From Coffea arabica (lineage: Eukaryota; Streptophyta; Magnoliopsida; Gentianales; Rubiaceae), in NCBI RefSeq assembly GCF_036785885.1, contig NC_092317.1, forward strand, positions 9,550,501-9,614,500: 64,000 nt of DNA, read 5' to 3'. A program made the translations under genes and the position numbers. Below are positions 45,579 through 57,388 of this stretch, piece after piece. The notes beneath the pieces were generated by a model that had not been told where the DNA came from, ran no database searches, and was given only the letters and a program-made list of their open reading frames with translations. Each line of letters opens with the position of its first letter. The first letter of the stretch is position 1.

Positions 45579-47170
45579 TCAATTTCTTTCAAGCAATCCA
45601 GTATCAGAATCATAGATGAATGCCTCATCTTTCATTTTCACCTTCCAAGGCTTTGGATTCATGTTTGAATATGCTCCAAAGCGGCCACATCCCCTTGCAT
45701 GTAATTTTACTGAACGTCGTAGCAGATCAATTGAATACCTTAAACTGTCCATGGCTCCACCAGAATTGTACATGTCAAGCAATCCAATTGGAGCAAAATG
45801 AATCTTTCCATCAATGACCTGTTCCAAATTCGAATTACCATCTTGAGATTTTAGTAAGTAGTGCAGAAAAGCTACTGAAATTAGCCAAATGCAGGCTCAA
45901 AACTTTCATTGGCAGACATAACATGCTTGCCTGAATAGGACAGATGGTGTAGATTTCATACTTTAGGACACCAAGAGGTATCTTGAGGTTTTCTTTCTTC
46001 GACAATGTGTGAAGAACTCCTGAAGATAGGATATGACATGGTCATATATGTGAAGTTTTAGATTAAAAATCTAGAATTGGGGGGCTGAAAGCTAAATTAT
46101 GGGGCCTCAAAGCTAACCAGAACTGAATGTAGATACAGTACAGATTCCATTCCAGTTTTCACCAGCTACATCTGCTAGTAATTCAACATCTTCTAGAAAT
46201 ATATTGATCTGTTTTAAAGATGCTATAGATATCTTACTTGGAACATATCCCAGTCCACAGCTACAATTTCCCCTTCAAACAGCCTATTAAAAGCAACAGC
46301 TGCAATCTGTGCCTTCTTGCCATCAACATGACTAAAAGTTCCTTTGTGCTCGGACAATATTCTACACCAATAACAAGGGCTCAATTAGGCCTAAAGTAAT
46401 GAGAATGGAAGTTCTGAAGCAGAATTCATTACCATAGCAAATGGAAATGCACTAGAATGATACTAAATTGGCTGATGAAGAAGCAAAGACTCTTAACTGA
46501 ACCACACTTGATAGAATTTTTTATCAGCTCACATGGGTTCACCCCTGAATTTATGAAGAGTGCTTCCTTGACTTCACAGGTCTGAACATTTGGATCCCCA
46601 GGTGCATTTGAAAAATGAAAATTAAGGGTATGAAAGTTGCTCAAACAATTATGCAGTTTGCGGCATAAACTAACCACTTTCTATACACAGCTGCAGCTGA
46701 TTGTCAGAAGATCCTTGCAAGCTAGTCCTAAATTGTCCATCCAGAGCAGATAGGAACAAAGCATGGAAAGTTCCTTTAGAAGATGGCTCAGAAACTTCAT
46801 CATGGATGACAGTCTTTTCAGTGCCCTCCAGGAGAAGCACCTGAGTTTCCACAGGAACCTTACCACCTGATTTCCAAAACTAGGTATCATCCACCAGATT
46901 TTGAATCTGACATTGCACAAAAATCTGTATCCACTGCAAAGAACATGAAATTATGTAAACTAAAGCACAGAACATCACTGCTTTTGATCAACTTGCAGCC
47001 GCAAGTACTAATACAGAATATACTCACTCAAGAACACCATGATTGAAAACACAGCGAGATTTCAGGCTTGTGGAACTAGGCCCATTGAAAATTGATTCAC
47101 CACTTGCTAGAGAACTAACAATATTTTCAGGTACTCCAGACAACATGGTTTTTCCATTAACTGTAAACAT
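45579..47170 (-). pseudogene. Raffinose-synthase-family pseudogene (internally deleted tandem copy)
   Basis: Tandem relative of the intact gene at 53666-57388. Recognisable pieces: exon 1 (47170-47028, starts MFTVNGKTMLSGVPENIV), exon 2 (46933-46675, one base lost near 46878), exon 3 (46598-46508, acceptor AG replaced by TG), and exon 4 fused directly to the second half of exon 9 (46361-46238, HVDGKK joined to AQIAAVAFN, then VDWDMFQ). Then come the 3' part of exon 12 (about 46205-46118, VAGENWNG), exon 13 (46019-45931, followed by a GC donor) and exon 14 (45818-45579, [25 protein letters not shown]). Exons 5-8 and 10-11, hence [12 protein letters not shown] and the nucleophile motif KVDVQ, are gone, so no catalytic function is possible. 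Confidence 0.88.
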
Positions 47171-47656
47171 GTCGAGGTTTTTCTACGGTATCTAATCCTG
47201 TCGATCGAGGTTTCAGTTAGTAAATCTGATCTGGGAAAAGTTCGGTTAACATTGTCGCAGGTAGATCCATAACCTTACCTGATTATTGAAGAAAGAAGCA
47301 TTGGAACCCTGGATAAAGAATATAATTGATGTAACAACTAACAAGCAGGGCAATGCATGGTACTGCATCGAAAGATGCCTAGATAGCCATAAATTATGGA
47401 GCATTTGTCAAATTTTGTTCATGGTTGTACTTAAATCCATGCCATATATTCAATATTCTTTCAAGAAACTACAACTACTTGTGCCTTTTCATTTCAAGAA
47501 TGTTTCGTAATAACTATACATATTGATTTGAAAAGGGATTTCAAAAAACTACTTGGAAGTGAATATATTAGCAACTTCAGCATTACTTTAAGCAAAATAA
47601 CGACATTCATTGAAAAAACAAAAGCACAAAAGGGGAAAAAACCAAAATGTTCAAAA
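47171..47656. other. Former upstream region of the pseudogene
   Basis: AT-rich, between the pseudogene start codon and the left end of the Mutator-like element; no distinct motif assigned. Confidence 0.4.
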
Positions 47657-47802
47657 GGGCAAATTGCATTTTAGCCTCATGTGGTTTTCGCAAAAACCAC
47701 GTAACCCCCCATGATTCAAAAAGCTATACATAAACCCCCTGTGGTTTGGGTTGAACTGGCAAATAGACGGAAAGCACTCACCGTGACGATTCGTGGGCAA
47801 AA
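47657..47802. repeat. Left terminal inverted repeat of the MULE
   Basis: Begins GGGCAAATTGCATTTTAGCC. Pairs with 53298-53443 in reverse complement over its whole 146 bp. Confidence 0.9.
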
Positions 47803-48092
47803 CGCGCTTGTTCTTCTGGTAGCAGTAGGAAACATTCCCATACTACCCCTGACCACTTTGACGAACCCAATAAAGCCTAGATGGGTGCTCCTCATCTCTT
47901 TCCATCTTCCAAAATACTTTGTAGCTGACTTTGCACTGAATGTTGGTGAAGGCAATACATTTAGTGAAGAAACCAAACCAAGTTAGAGAACGAAGGAAAT
48001 CGGAAGGTGAGTTCTAACATCAAGGTGCAGTTTTTTCCTTTTCCTGAAATATAACTTGAATGGATTATTAATTTTTTTTTCAATAACTGTAG

Positions 48093-48513
48093 ATGTCATG
48101 CTCAAGCAGTGCTGGTGGAAGTACTGAAGATCTAAGGTACCAATACCTACATTGTTCATGTGGGAGAAAAGCAGCAGTAAAAATTGTTGAATCTGACAAA
48201 CCTTCAAAAGGAAAGCTATATTTTGTTTGTGCGACAAGAAGTTGTGAATTTTTCTCATAGTGCAATCCAACAAGGAGAATAAGACAAAATTACACTAGTG
48301 ATTTGAATGTTACAAGGAGACATATTTAGTGGAGAATCAAGTATTGATAGTTCAGATTTGGAAGGCTTGCGCATGGATGGTGGTTTATATTTGAGGAAAA
48401 TGAAAAACATTGAAGAAAGCTTAGGAGTCATGAAGATTTGTGTGGGTGCTTGTTTTGCTATATCTGTGCTATCATTTCTCATTTTGATGTTTAAGTGGAA
48501 ATATTTCAGATGA
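48093..48513 (+). pseudogene. GRF-type zinc finger / transmembrane small protein ORF inside the MULE
   Basis: The ATG at 48093 opens a 55-codon frame (MSCSSSAGGSTEDL) with CSCGRKAAVKIV and YFVCATRSCEFFS, the Cys pattern and C-x(n)-CxFF ending of a GRF zinc finger, then TAG at 48258-48260, where family members usually have Trp. A second frame, shifted by one, runs 48307-48513: an acidic stretch (SGESSIDSSDLEG), a helical segment and a hydrophobic membrane span (ICVGACFAISVLSFLILMF) near the C-terminus. GRF finger plus C-terminal membrane helix is a common small plant protein layout. One nonsense and one frameshift separate it from an open gene. It lies between the left TIR and the transposase 3' end, on the opposite strand. 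Confidence 0.7.
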
Positions 48514-49728
48514 ATTGTGGCTATAAAAGTGCTGTAAATCTGAACCTGTTGTGTTCAATGAATGAATGAATCTGCTTTGGTAGTCAATTGATATAATGGG
48601 CAAACACGATTTCCAGTTGGTATGAACCTGCTTTGGTACTCAGGCTGAACTTGGTACTCACAGGCTTATCATCACCACAGGGTAAATCAGTGCAGAGGAA
48701 TATTCAAGAAGATAATGGGATTGAAGATGATTTTATTGGTAAGGCATTGATAAACGCATATTTCTCCACAGTCAAGTCTAGGACATGAAGTTAAACAATT
48801 TCTCATCAAGATAGCACAGCCAAAAAGCACATACACGAGCTATCCAAAGTGGAAAGCAATGGTTTAAAGCAAAACACTGAACTTTGGATTCATTTGACAA
48901 TATAGTTGTCCAGAAGTTCACAACCAATTTTTACAAAACAAAATAAGGTACATAAGTAGCTAATCATTAAGTCCAGCAGACACCAAGATTCAACAAAAAG
49001 TGTAGCAACAACATATTAACAGCAGACGCCAAGATTCAACAGAAAGTGTAGCAACAACATATTAACAAACACGTTTACAGACAAATAACTTAGTTGAATT
49101 ACAAACACGTTTAGCCCTTTTAGTCCTCAAATTCTAGAAACACGTTTAGCTTTCTTAGCCCTCAAATTTTCCAACACATTTGCAACTGTTGGTACAAGTT
49201 TTCTGACTCTAGTTGATCTTCTAGTATCTAAATGGGTTCAACAATAGAAGCAGCTCTTCTAGTATCCAAAACAGGTTCAACAAGTTCATCTATTGATCTT
49301 CTAGTGTCCAAAACAAGTTCAACAGGTTCATCAGTTGGTCTTCTAGTTTCAAAAATTGGTTTAGCAGCTGAAGTTTCACAAGGCTGCATAAATAGATAGG
49401 TTTAAGTCAGTTAAATGCAGTTAATTGCAGTAATAACCATCATCATTAATAGTACCTGTGACACTGAACCCTGTTGTGAGACAGATCCAATACTTGTTGC
49501 ATTTCCAGCAATATCTGTTTCATTTGCTACATCATTCCTTGCATTTCCAGCGTTTGCAACATCACTACTTGTATTTCCAGCATTTGCAACATCATCACCT
49601 GCATTTCCAGCATTACTAGCTCCAGCAGACACCCATTTTAATGGTAACAAATTAAGTACATATGACATGATATGACACTGATAAGTACATAAGGTAACAA
49701 ATTAAGTACATATGACACTGATTACAAA

Positions 49729-52501
49729 TTAACTACTACTACAATTTACCTTATAAAACTTGGACTTTGGATGGATTGGGAATTTACAAGTCCTAGAATT
49801 ATGTCCTGGCCTAAAACACTTCTTACAGTGTATAGCAAGTCCTTTTCTTGTAGATGTAGTGCCTCTAACTTCATCAGCTTCTCTTCTTCTCACTTTCTTG
49901 GATCTTCCAGGTTGCTTTCTAATCTTTGGGAGATTCACCTGTTCAGCTCCTTTTGAATCCCAATACTCTTCAGAGGGCATTGCAGCTATAGTGTAGTTAT
50001 AGGTGCTCAAGTATGCTTCTTTGCTATAACAAGGATCAACATAGTGTTCAGGCTCTGATTTATCCCTTTGAATGGCAGCAATAGAATGTGAGCATGGAAT
50101 CCCACTTAGTTGCCATGATCCACATGTGCATATTCTACGACTTATATCAACAACATATACTCTAGTCCCACAATCCATTTCATACTCCGCATCCCAAGAA
50201 TAATGAGCTATGCAGAACCTACTATTTAGCTTGTTCTTCTCAAGTCGTTCTTGTATGTTTGGACAAAGGTTCCCTTCATACTTTTGCATGCCTTCCCTTT
50301 TCACATTTAGCCTCTGCATGAGTTTTCTTCTTATCCACTCAAACATGGAGATGATTGTGAACTCTCTTGCTGGAAGTATGTAGGAATTAAATGACCCATT
50401 CAAATTATTAACAAGAATATCACTCTTGCATGAGGAGCTGAAATGTGACCTGGACTATAAATGTGCAGGAATCCTGTTTAACCAACCAGCTGCATTCATA
50501 GCTTCTCCCACCTTTGGATCAGCCCTTTCCAATTCAGCCATTGCTGTCTTGAAGTCACGAATGTTCCGAGCAGACGCAGCTGCCCAAAAGTACTCCTTCA
50601 ACTCCTTTCCCTTGAACTTTTGTTTGAAATTTTGATATATATGATGAAGGCAGTATCTATGCTCTGATTCGGGAAACACATCATCAATTGCACTGACTAA
50701 TCCCTTTTGCCTATCAGATATGAATGTCCATGGAGCTCCATTTTCAACACCAACTTCAATTTTCAACTCCATCAAAAACTATTTCCATGAGTCATATCTC
50801 TCGGCTTCCACTACAGCCATTGCAATGGAAAACATGTTATCATTGTCATCCCTACCCATAGCTGTCAAAAGTTGTCCACCAAATGGACTTTTCAAAAAGC
50901 AGCCATCTAATCCAATTATTTGTCGACAACCAGCTAGAAACCCATTCTTCACTGCACTTAAACTCCAATACATTCTTTCAAATATCCCAACCTCGTTCTC
51001 ATCCAGTCTAGTCACTTGCAGGACAATATGGCTACTAGGATTCCGGATCAACAAGGTAGTAGCATAATCTCTGATGACATGATACTGTCTTATATCATCC
51101 CCTTGTAGTGCCTCTCTTGCCAATCTTTTAGCTCTATAAGCCTGTCTCATGCTTATGTCCACCATAATCTCTCTCCTCACAGTCTTGACAAATCCTTCAA
51201 TGGAAGAACTTGGTTCGTCTCTGAACCTGTCTAAATATTTTTTGCTCAAATATCTTGCATTTGCATGATGGTTGATGTATTCTCTTCCACACACATGCAC
51301 TCCCTTTATTGATTTGATCTGAAAGGTGCTTTCATTTTGAATTGGGCTTGCCCGTATTTTTCAAGAACAACCCTTTTTGCATATGGCAATAACTTTTGCT
51401 CTTTCATTTTTTTTTGTACTTCATGGTGTAGTCTTCCTTGACATTCCATTCCACAAGTGCTTCTCTAAAGGCCCGTAAATTCTTAAATTTATCCCCAACT
51501 TTCAACTCAAAATCTGATTTTCTGAACTCAACTGCAGCATTAAAATCTCGACAACTATTACCTTTCCCATTTCTTTCATCATCTCCCCACATAATGTCAA
51601 GCGGTTCTTCATCATCAACAGCAAATTCATTCCACTTTTCATTAGTTTTAGAACTCTCCCCTTCTTCAAATTTGTTCTTAGAAGAGCCTGGTGATTGCAG
51701 ATCCTCCATTGTATATGTCTGCTTTGCTGTTGCTGGTTCTTCATCTATGCCTTTTGCCTGCTGCTAATTTTCTATTTCATTAGCCTTTGCTCTGTTTGCA
51801 AAAATATCCTCATCTTCTGGTCCTTCTAATCCCTCTTTCAACCACTCAGGCTCTTCTAAACTATCAGATGTAGCATCACCGTACTCATCTTCATTTTCAG
51901 GCTATTTTTCAACTTCATCTTGCTTCTCTACAGCTTTTTCACCTTTTTCCTTTGCTGAATTAGCCTCTGCTTTGCTGTGCTTTTTGTTTCCAGCTAGCTT
52001 GGTCTGTCTTCTCACTGACTTCTTGACTATCTGTTTCCCTTTTCTGTTTGCTAACTTTTTTGGGGTATCTTTATCAGATACCACATTTTGTACTCCACTA
52101 TGTGGGGCATCAGTGGGGGCACTTTTACCATGACTTTTTACTCCAACTGAAGCAACTTCACTAGGCATTTCATCACACAATTCAGCATATATGTTGATAA
52201 CATCTACTCCTTCATGTGCAGTTAACATTAACTCTATTTCTTTATCTCCTTTGATTTCAGCTGCTCCAACATACAACCCACAATTTGGTATTTCAAAATA
52301 TAGGTTCACATTCGAGGCATCACCATACCTACCATACAATTTACACAACATATCCCTGGACAATTTTCTTGTCTCACAATTTTTAAATATGGCAACATTG
52401 TTACCAGTATAGACAGTTTCTAGTTCCCATATGAATATACCACCGAAATGCAATTTTATAGTAATTCTTTTTGGAGTTGTCATTTTTTTCAAAGCCTGCA
52501 T
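49729..52501 (-). pseudogene. MuDR-family transposase, decayed
   Basis: About 920 codons in essentially one frame. The N-terminal domain starts ITIKLHFGGIF (52501-51902); then come acidic linkers, a Mutator DNA-binding region (VGDKFKNLRAFREAL...; CGREYINHHANARYLSKKYL), the transposase core with first Asp in GLDGCFLK and second in FISDRQKGL, and HRYCLHHIYQNF. A SWIM zinc finger (CTCGSWQLSGIPCSH) and a terminal knuckle (CKKCFRPGHNSRTC) follow. Interruptions are TAG at about 51902 and 51764 (from CAG), TGA near 51362, TAG at 50779 and 50455 (from TGG), and one extra A in a run of nine near 51410-51418. AAG|GTAAAT just before the stop at 49729 is a possible intron donor; a repetitive AGNA..DVAN tail (49668-49411) may be the last exon. 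Confidence 0.9.
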
Positions 52502-53297
52502 TAAAAATAGTGAAACACATGATAAGAAAAAAAAAACACAATCTGATTAAGAAAAGGACATTTAATAGATTACATATTTCAATGAAAACACATGATTACA
52601 AAAAAATACAATCTGATTAAGAAAAGGACATATTGCATATCGCATACTTCCATGGACCACATGACGGCCAACAAGCCGACAAGCAAAAATTATTCAATGT
52701 CCAAATTGCCAAAACTTTATCAGCAGCCAAATCACTCTATATTATTGAAAATCAAGCCACCCAAATTTGACCCAAATCTGACACTAATCAACAAATCTCA
52801 AACTAACAAAATCATATTCTACCCATGTTTAGTTGAAATTTCGGTGATTTTAGAACTCCTGAATGCAATTTTTTTTACCCTAATCTTAATGCATAAGTTC
52901 AATTCTAGTCGATAAAATACTCTATGCTTAAATATGATAATACAGGCTGTCCCAAAGCAGCAAAATTTTAAATTAATCAACGCTTAAGCAAAATAATCAC
53001 TGATTTATTAACTTTCCAATGCCCGATAGTTTCTGTTCAAAAACCATGCAAGTGCATCTTATATGCTAAACTGATGTCAAAAAACTTACCAGATGCAACA
53101 ATAGCTTTCGTGATACTCTGTCACAGCTACTTTTTGGTTTTCAATGGTAGATCTACGGTTTTAATTTTGTGGGTTAAATTTCTCTCCTTCATTCGGCGAT
53201 CATGTTTTTCTCTCCCTTTCTCACGACAAAGACCAGAGCAAGGGAGAATCTGACTCATCTGCTTCCTTTTTGTATTTATATTAGGGTAATTTGGACA

Positions 53298-53443
53298 TTT
53301 TGCCCACGAATCGTCACGGTGGGTGCTTTCCGTCTATTTGCCAGTTCAACCCAAACCACAGGGGGTTTATGTATAGCTTTTTGAATCATGGGGGGTTATG
53401 TGATTTTTGTGAAAATCACAGGGGACTAAAATGTAATTTACCC
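53298..53443. repeat. Right terminal inverted repeat of the MULE
   Basis: Ends ...ATGTAATTTACCC. Reverse complement of 47657-47802 with the inner part almost unchanged. Confidence 0.9.
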
Positions 53444-53665
53444 AAAAATATTTGAGGTAATATGTGCTCGGTGGTTTTTCTATTTTAACAGAACAGCCCA
53501 AAAGTTATACAGTTACAAGAAAATTACAATTTTAGTCTCTAATGTTTTAGGCGTGGACTAAAATGGTTTAGCCTCTTATGTTTGGAAATGAACCAATATG
53601 GTCCTTTACAATTTGTACAGAACTAATCTGTTGAGAAATGCAGATCAAATCCAGCCAAAAATACA

Positions 53666-56600
53666 TTAGTACTCAATTTCAAGGTCCCTCAAATTGCAGC
53701 CACCTTGAAGGTCTATAATCAATAATCCATTCTCATGATTATACCAGAATTTCTCCTCTTCTATGTCCATCTTGCAACAACTTGGTTTCGTACTTGAGTA
53801 AGCTCCAAATCTTCCACAGCCTCGAACCCTGATCTTTAATGTGCCTGAAAGATCCTTGGAGATCCACATTATGTCTTCAATGGCTCCGCCAGAATTATAC
53901 ATGTCAATTAAACCAAGTGGTGCAAATTCAAGGGTTTCATTGAATACCTGTTTCACGTAATAACAAAGTCAATTATGTTAGGCTCACGTTTGTAAAAAAT
54001 TGCAGGGAAAAAATACTCTTGAGAAGTATACTAACCCTGACTGGAGAGATTGTAAATATTTCGCATTTTAGCACATCCAAAGACACTTGAAACCTTTTGT
54101 TCTTTGGCACTATGGAAAGATTTCCTGCAATATTAGTTGGCTTAAACATTAGACATATATTTGCCCTGGAAGTTGGCAATTGACTAGGATGATGAAAAGC
54201 AAGCTGACCTGAATTAAATGCATACACTGCAGAGTCTCCATTCCAATTTTTTCCAGCAATCTCATCCAGGAATTCGACATCACTAGGCCTAGCATGGCTT
54301 GATATCAAAGAATCTTGTGAATGTTTGATCGGCAAATCGTGCACAGCTTCTTTTAAGGGCCAACTTCCTGCTCCTTGACAGTTGAAAACTCCAAGAACTC
54401 CTGTTAGCTTATTCAAGTTCCATATCTTCAGCAAGCTGTGGAGTAATCAGATAGAAATTGTTAGTTGATGATGAAATCATTATTTTACCAATTTCTCTAA
54501 CTCTTCCAATTTAAAGATACAATGAAAAGAGTAATAGTCAGTGAATCACCTCTTTCCGTCCATAACTGGATCGACAAATAAGCAGTCACGAGTTGGTCTG
54601 CCAGCATATCTAGCTCTCAACACAGATCCATCAGGCAAGACAAGTTTCTTGAGGATCTTGATATCATGCTTCCCTGGCTTGTCGCTGTAGAAGTCTTATT
54701 TAGTTTGCTTCTAATGGAAAATCCTACAATTAGATAATGGATGTAAATGAGAATGTATCTGATTTTGGTTTACCTTACATACACTGCACAACCGCCAATC
54801 GCTCTTGCTGCTCCATGGAACTCGGCAGTAGTATGGTTGCTCTGAATGGAAGATATAAAAGCAGTCGGTCATATGAACTCAAATCATCAACAAGCAAAAC
54901 TACAAGACTAGTATTGCGTGTCAATGGAGCTAAACAGAATAGAGGTTCAACCATATTGTCATAAGCCTAGAGTGTTTAGCAAAAACTTGAAAGATTAACT
55001 TAGAAAACTCACATGAAACATGTCCCAATCAGGTACTACTATCTCCCCTAGAAGCAGACTGTTAAAAGAAACTGTTGCTATATGCAAAGTCTGAAATGCT
55101 GGTTCATTTGGCATGAAGTCCTCTGAGGCTCTTGCTGTGGCACTTTTCTTTGAGCTGGGGATAGATTGAAGAATCAGAACCAACAGTAAAATTTTGGTGA
55201 GTTTTGAAGTAGGCATCATATAGTGGCTATTGACGAACCTGTAAATAGAATCAGAATTGTGACACATGCAGCAGATTAAGTTATTGTCTCTGAAGTTCTT
55301 GTCAATGGATTCGTCAAGAGCTCCAAGATACTTTCTGGTAATTGCTACTCGCCCACCATGTCCAGAGCCTAATGTTGCAATCACATTTTGAACATCAACC
55401 TTTACACCGTCTACTCCACTATTTGCAAGATAACTATGGAGGTCATTATAGAAGTCATAGATTTTCTCAGGATCTATTGTCCCAACACCATATTTTTCCA
55501 AGCTGTCCATGGCTATATCTCTCAAGTTTCCTAAGTTTCCAGGAGATTGAACTGGATATTCAATCTTGGGATTGTGTTCCTTTAGTGTTTCGGATGAAGG
55601 AAGGAGTCCACCCCAGTAACCAGCTAATGCATGCCACATGTAAACGTATCTGCATCAAGCAAGAATTATTGAACTCCAGAAATACTTCAAAACTAAATAC
55701 TCGTACTGTTAAAGAAACATAACAGAAATAGATATGTATGGTGATTTCTGGGACAGTACTTCAAACCACATCTCTTCTTGATGGTTCCTATAAAGTCCCT
55801 GAGGTTGGTTTCTGAACCATCTGGTCCATAGCTCTTAAATTTACTATTTTCCTTGATATCCACCAGCCTTGTAGCAAATCTGTAATCAATGAATGAGCTT
55901 CAAAGTGCTACCTTGATATAAATGATGGTGAATTTAGCAATAATTATTCATACTCAGAAGCCTTACTGTGTTCCTTCAACAAAGGGTTGCCCTTCCTTTT
56001 GAAACTCATTTGCTGTATCTTGCCATCCATCATCGATTATCAGGAATTTTGGAGAGCAGCCAGCTTCTGAGAAACTGATTAATATGAAATGAGAGTTATA
56101 GCTTTAAGAGTAAAACAGCTCCAGGAATGTCCAGTTCAAGAAAATGTATAAATTCTTGAATCAGTAGATAATCAAACCTTTTAAGACCCTCTAAAATTCC
56201 ATCTGGATCCACTTTAGTATAAAAAGCATCCCATGTACACCATCCAAACCAGTCCAAGTGTGCAGGAGTCTGTGAACAGGAGCACAAAGACACCTTAATC
56301 TTTTGGTTCTCTAGATTTCAAACAAAGATTGTTCTTAGTGTTTAATTAAATTTTCACCTTCTTGTTCCCAATGTGATTAAATGTACCCTTGTGCTTTGCC
56401 AAAAGTCTGCATCAACAGAGTTTTAAAAAATATCATCAGCATTGAAGATCAATGAATAAAAAATTGGCATATGTCCATCAACAGCCCATTGAGTTGAAGC
56501 ATACTTGATGGAGTCCTTGATGAGTTCAAATGGATTGTCCCCTGCATTGAGAAAAACTGCTTCCAACGCTTGAGAAGTTTGGACACTCGGATCACCTTAA

Positions 56601-57388
56601 AAATGTTAAAAAGAAGAACAGGTTTCAAACAGACTGAAATATAACTGTGGAACTAATCAAGAAATTGAAACAGCGTGGTGTTAAATGAAGCAAGCTAACC
56701 ACTTTCAACACAGAATTGGAGCTCATTAGAGGCTGCCCCTTGCAGACTTGCCCTAAAAGATCCATCCAATACTGGCAACAACAAAATATAGAACTTATTT
56801 TCATCAGGAGCATCAAAAGAGTCCTCATCAACAAGACTAGAATCTTCTCTTGCTTCCAAGAGAAGCATTTGAGTTTCCATCGGTATCTCTCTTCCAGATT
56901 TTCCAACACGAGGTATCATCCACCATATCTTTGCGATAAACAGACACAAGAATTGGTAATCCCTGGAATATCAGACAAGTAAATGAGACTATCACCTCAT
57001 GGAAAAGGTTGACAAGATGACATATTTAATCCTTATAAATCATAATGAACTTTGCATCTGCATTTTCATAACGCAACAGTTTTCTTATTTACTTGTCAAA
57101 AAGGGCTCAGACTTTGTTGCAATTCTAATCAATAGTATTTGCAACAGAATATTGCTCTGTACTCCTGCAATTTACGAACCCAAATGACCATAATCAGACA
57201 AATACTTACTCGAGAACTCCAAGACCAAAAACATGGCGAGATGCTGTATTTTCTGATGTTGCACCCAAGAAGGCTGATCCTGCTTTCCCTGGTGTAATAA
57301 CAACATTATCTGGAATTCCTGTCAAAATAATCTTCCCACGGACGACAAGGCGTCCATTTGTAATAGATGGAACAGCCGTTATTGTCAT
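53666..57388 (-). CDS. RFS2: Raffinose-synthase-family glycosidase (RFS2/SIP2-like), 14 exons
   Basis: Exons read by eye: 57388-57210, 56962-56700, 56595-56505, 56406-56358, 56269-56178, 56074-55967, 55879-55760, 55649-55239, 55154-55013, 54841-54774, 54684-54550, 54435-54209, 54124-54036, 53947-53666. All have GT/AG sites and consistent phase, giving 2256 nt, 751 residues, the usual family length. Motifs in order: [42 protein letters not shown] (nucleophile Asp), [14 protein letters not shown] (acid/base region), [50 protein letters not shown]. This is glycoside hydrolase family 36-like and cytosolic (no signal peptide). YPVQSPGN and CCMCHN favour the SIP2 branch, where the Arabidopsis member is reported as an alkaline alpha-galactosidase acting on raffinose. 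Raffinose synthesis from galactinol and sucrose remains possible. RASEDF replaces the more usual RASDDF. Confidence 0.92.

Larger units (their letters stand above)
47657..53443 (-). mobile_element. Mutator-like element (MULE), formerly autonomous, with two ORF units
   Basis: 5787 bp with 146-bp terminal inverted repeats (47657-47802 and 53298-53443). The outer 60 bp differ at about ten sites; the inner part, through AAACCCCCTGTGGTTTGGG and GACGATTCGTGGGCAAAA, is nearly identical. The minus strand carries a MuDR-type transposase (52501-49729); the plus strand carries a GRF zinc-finger/membrane ORF (48093-48513). No convincing 9-bp duplication was found, so ends may have shifted. Inserted between the two raffinose-synthase-family copies. 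Confidence 0.9.

Noticed and set aside
47711..47986. 91-codon frame starting in the MULE TIR
   Set aside because: More than half is TIR sequence; the same TIR yields frames at the other end too.
47648..53452. 9-bp target duplication of the MULE
   Set aside because: TGTTCAAAA and AAAAATATT do not match; no shifted boundary gave a convincing repeat.
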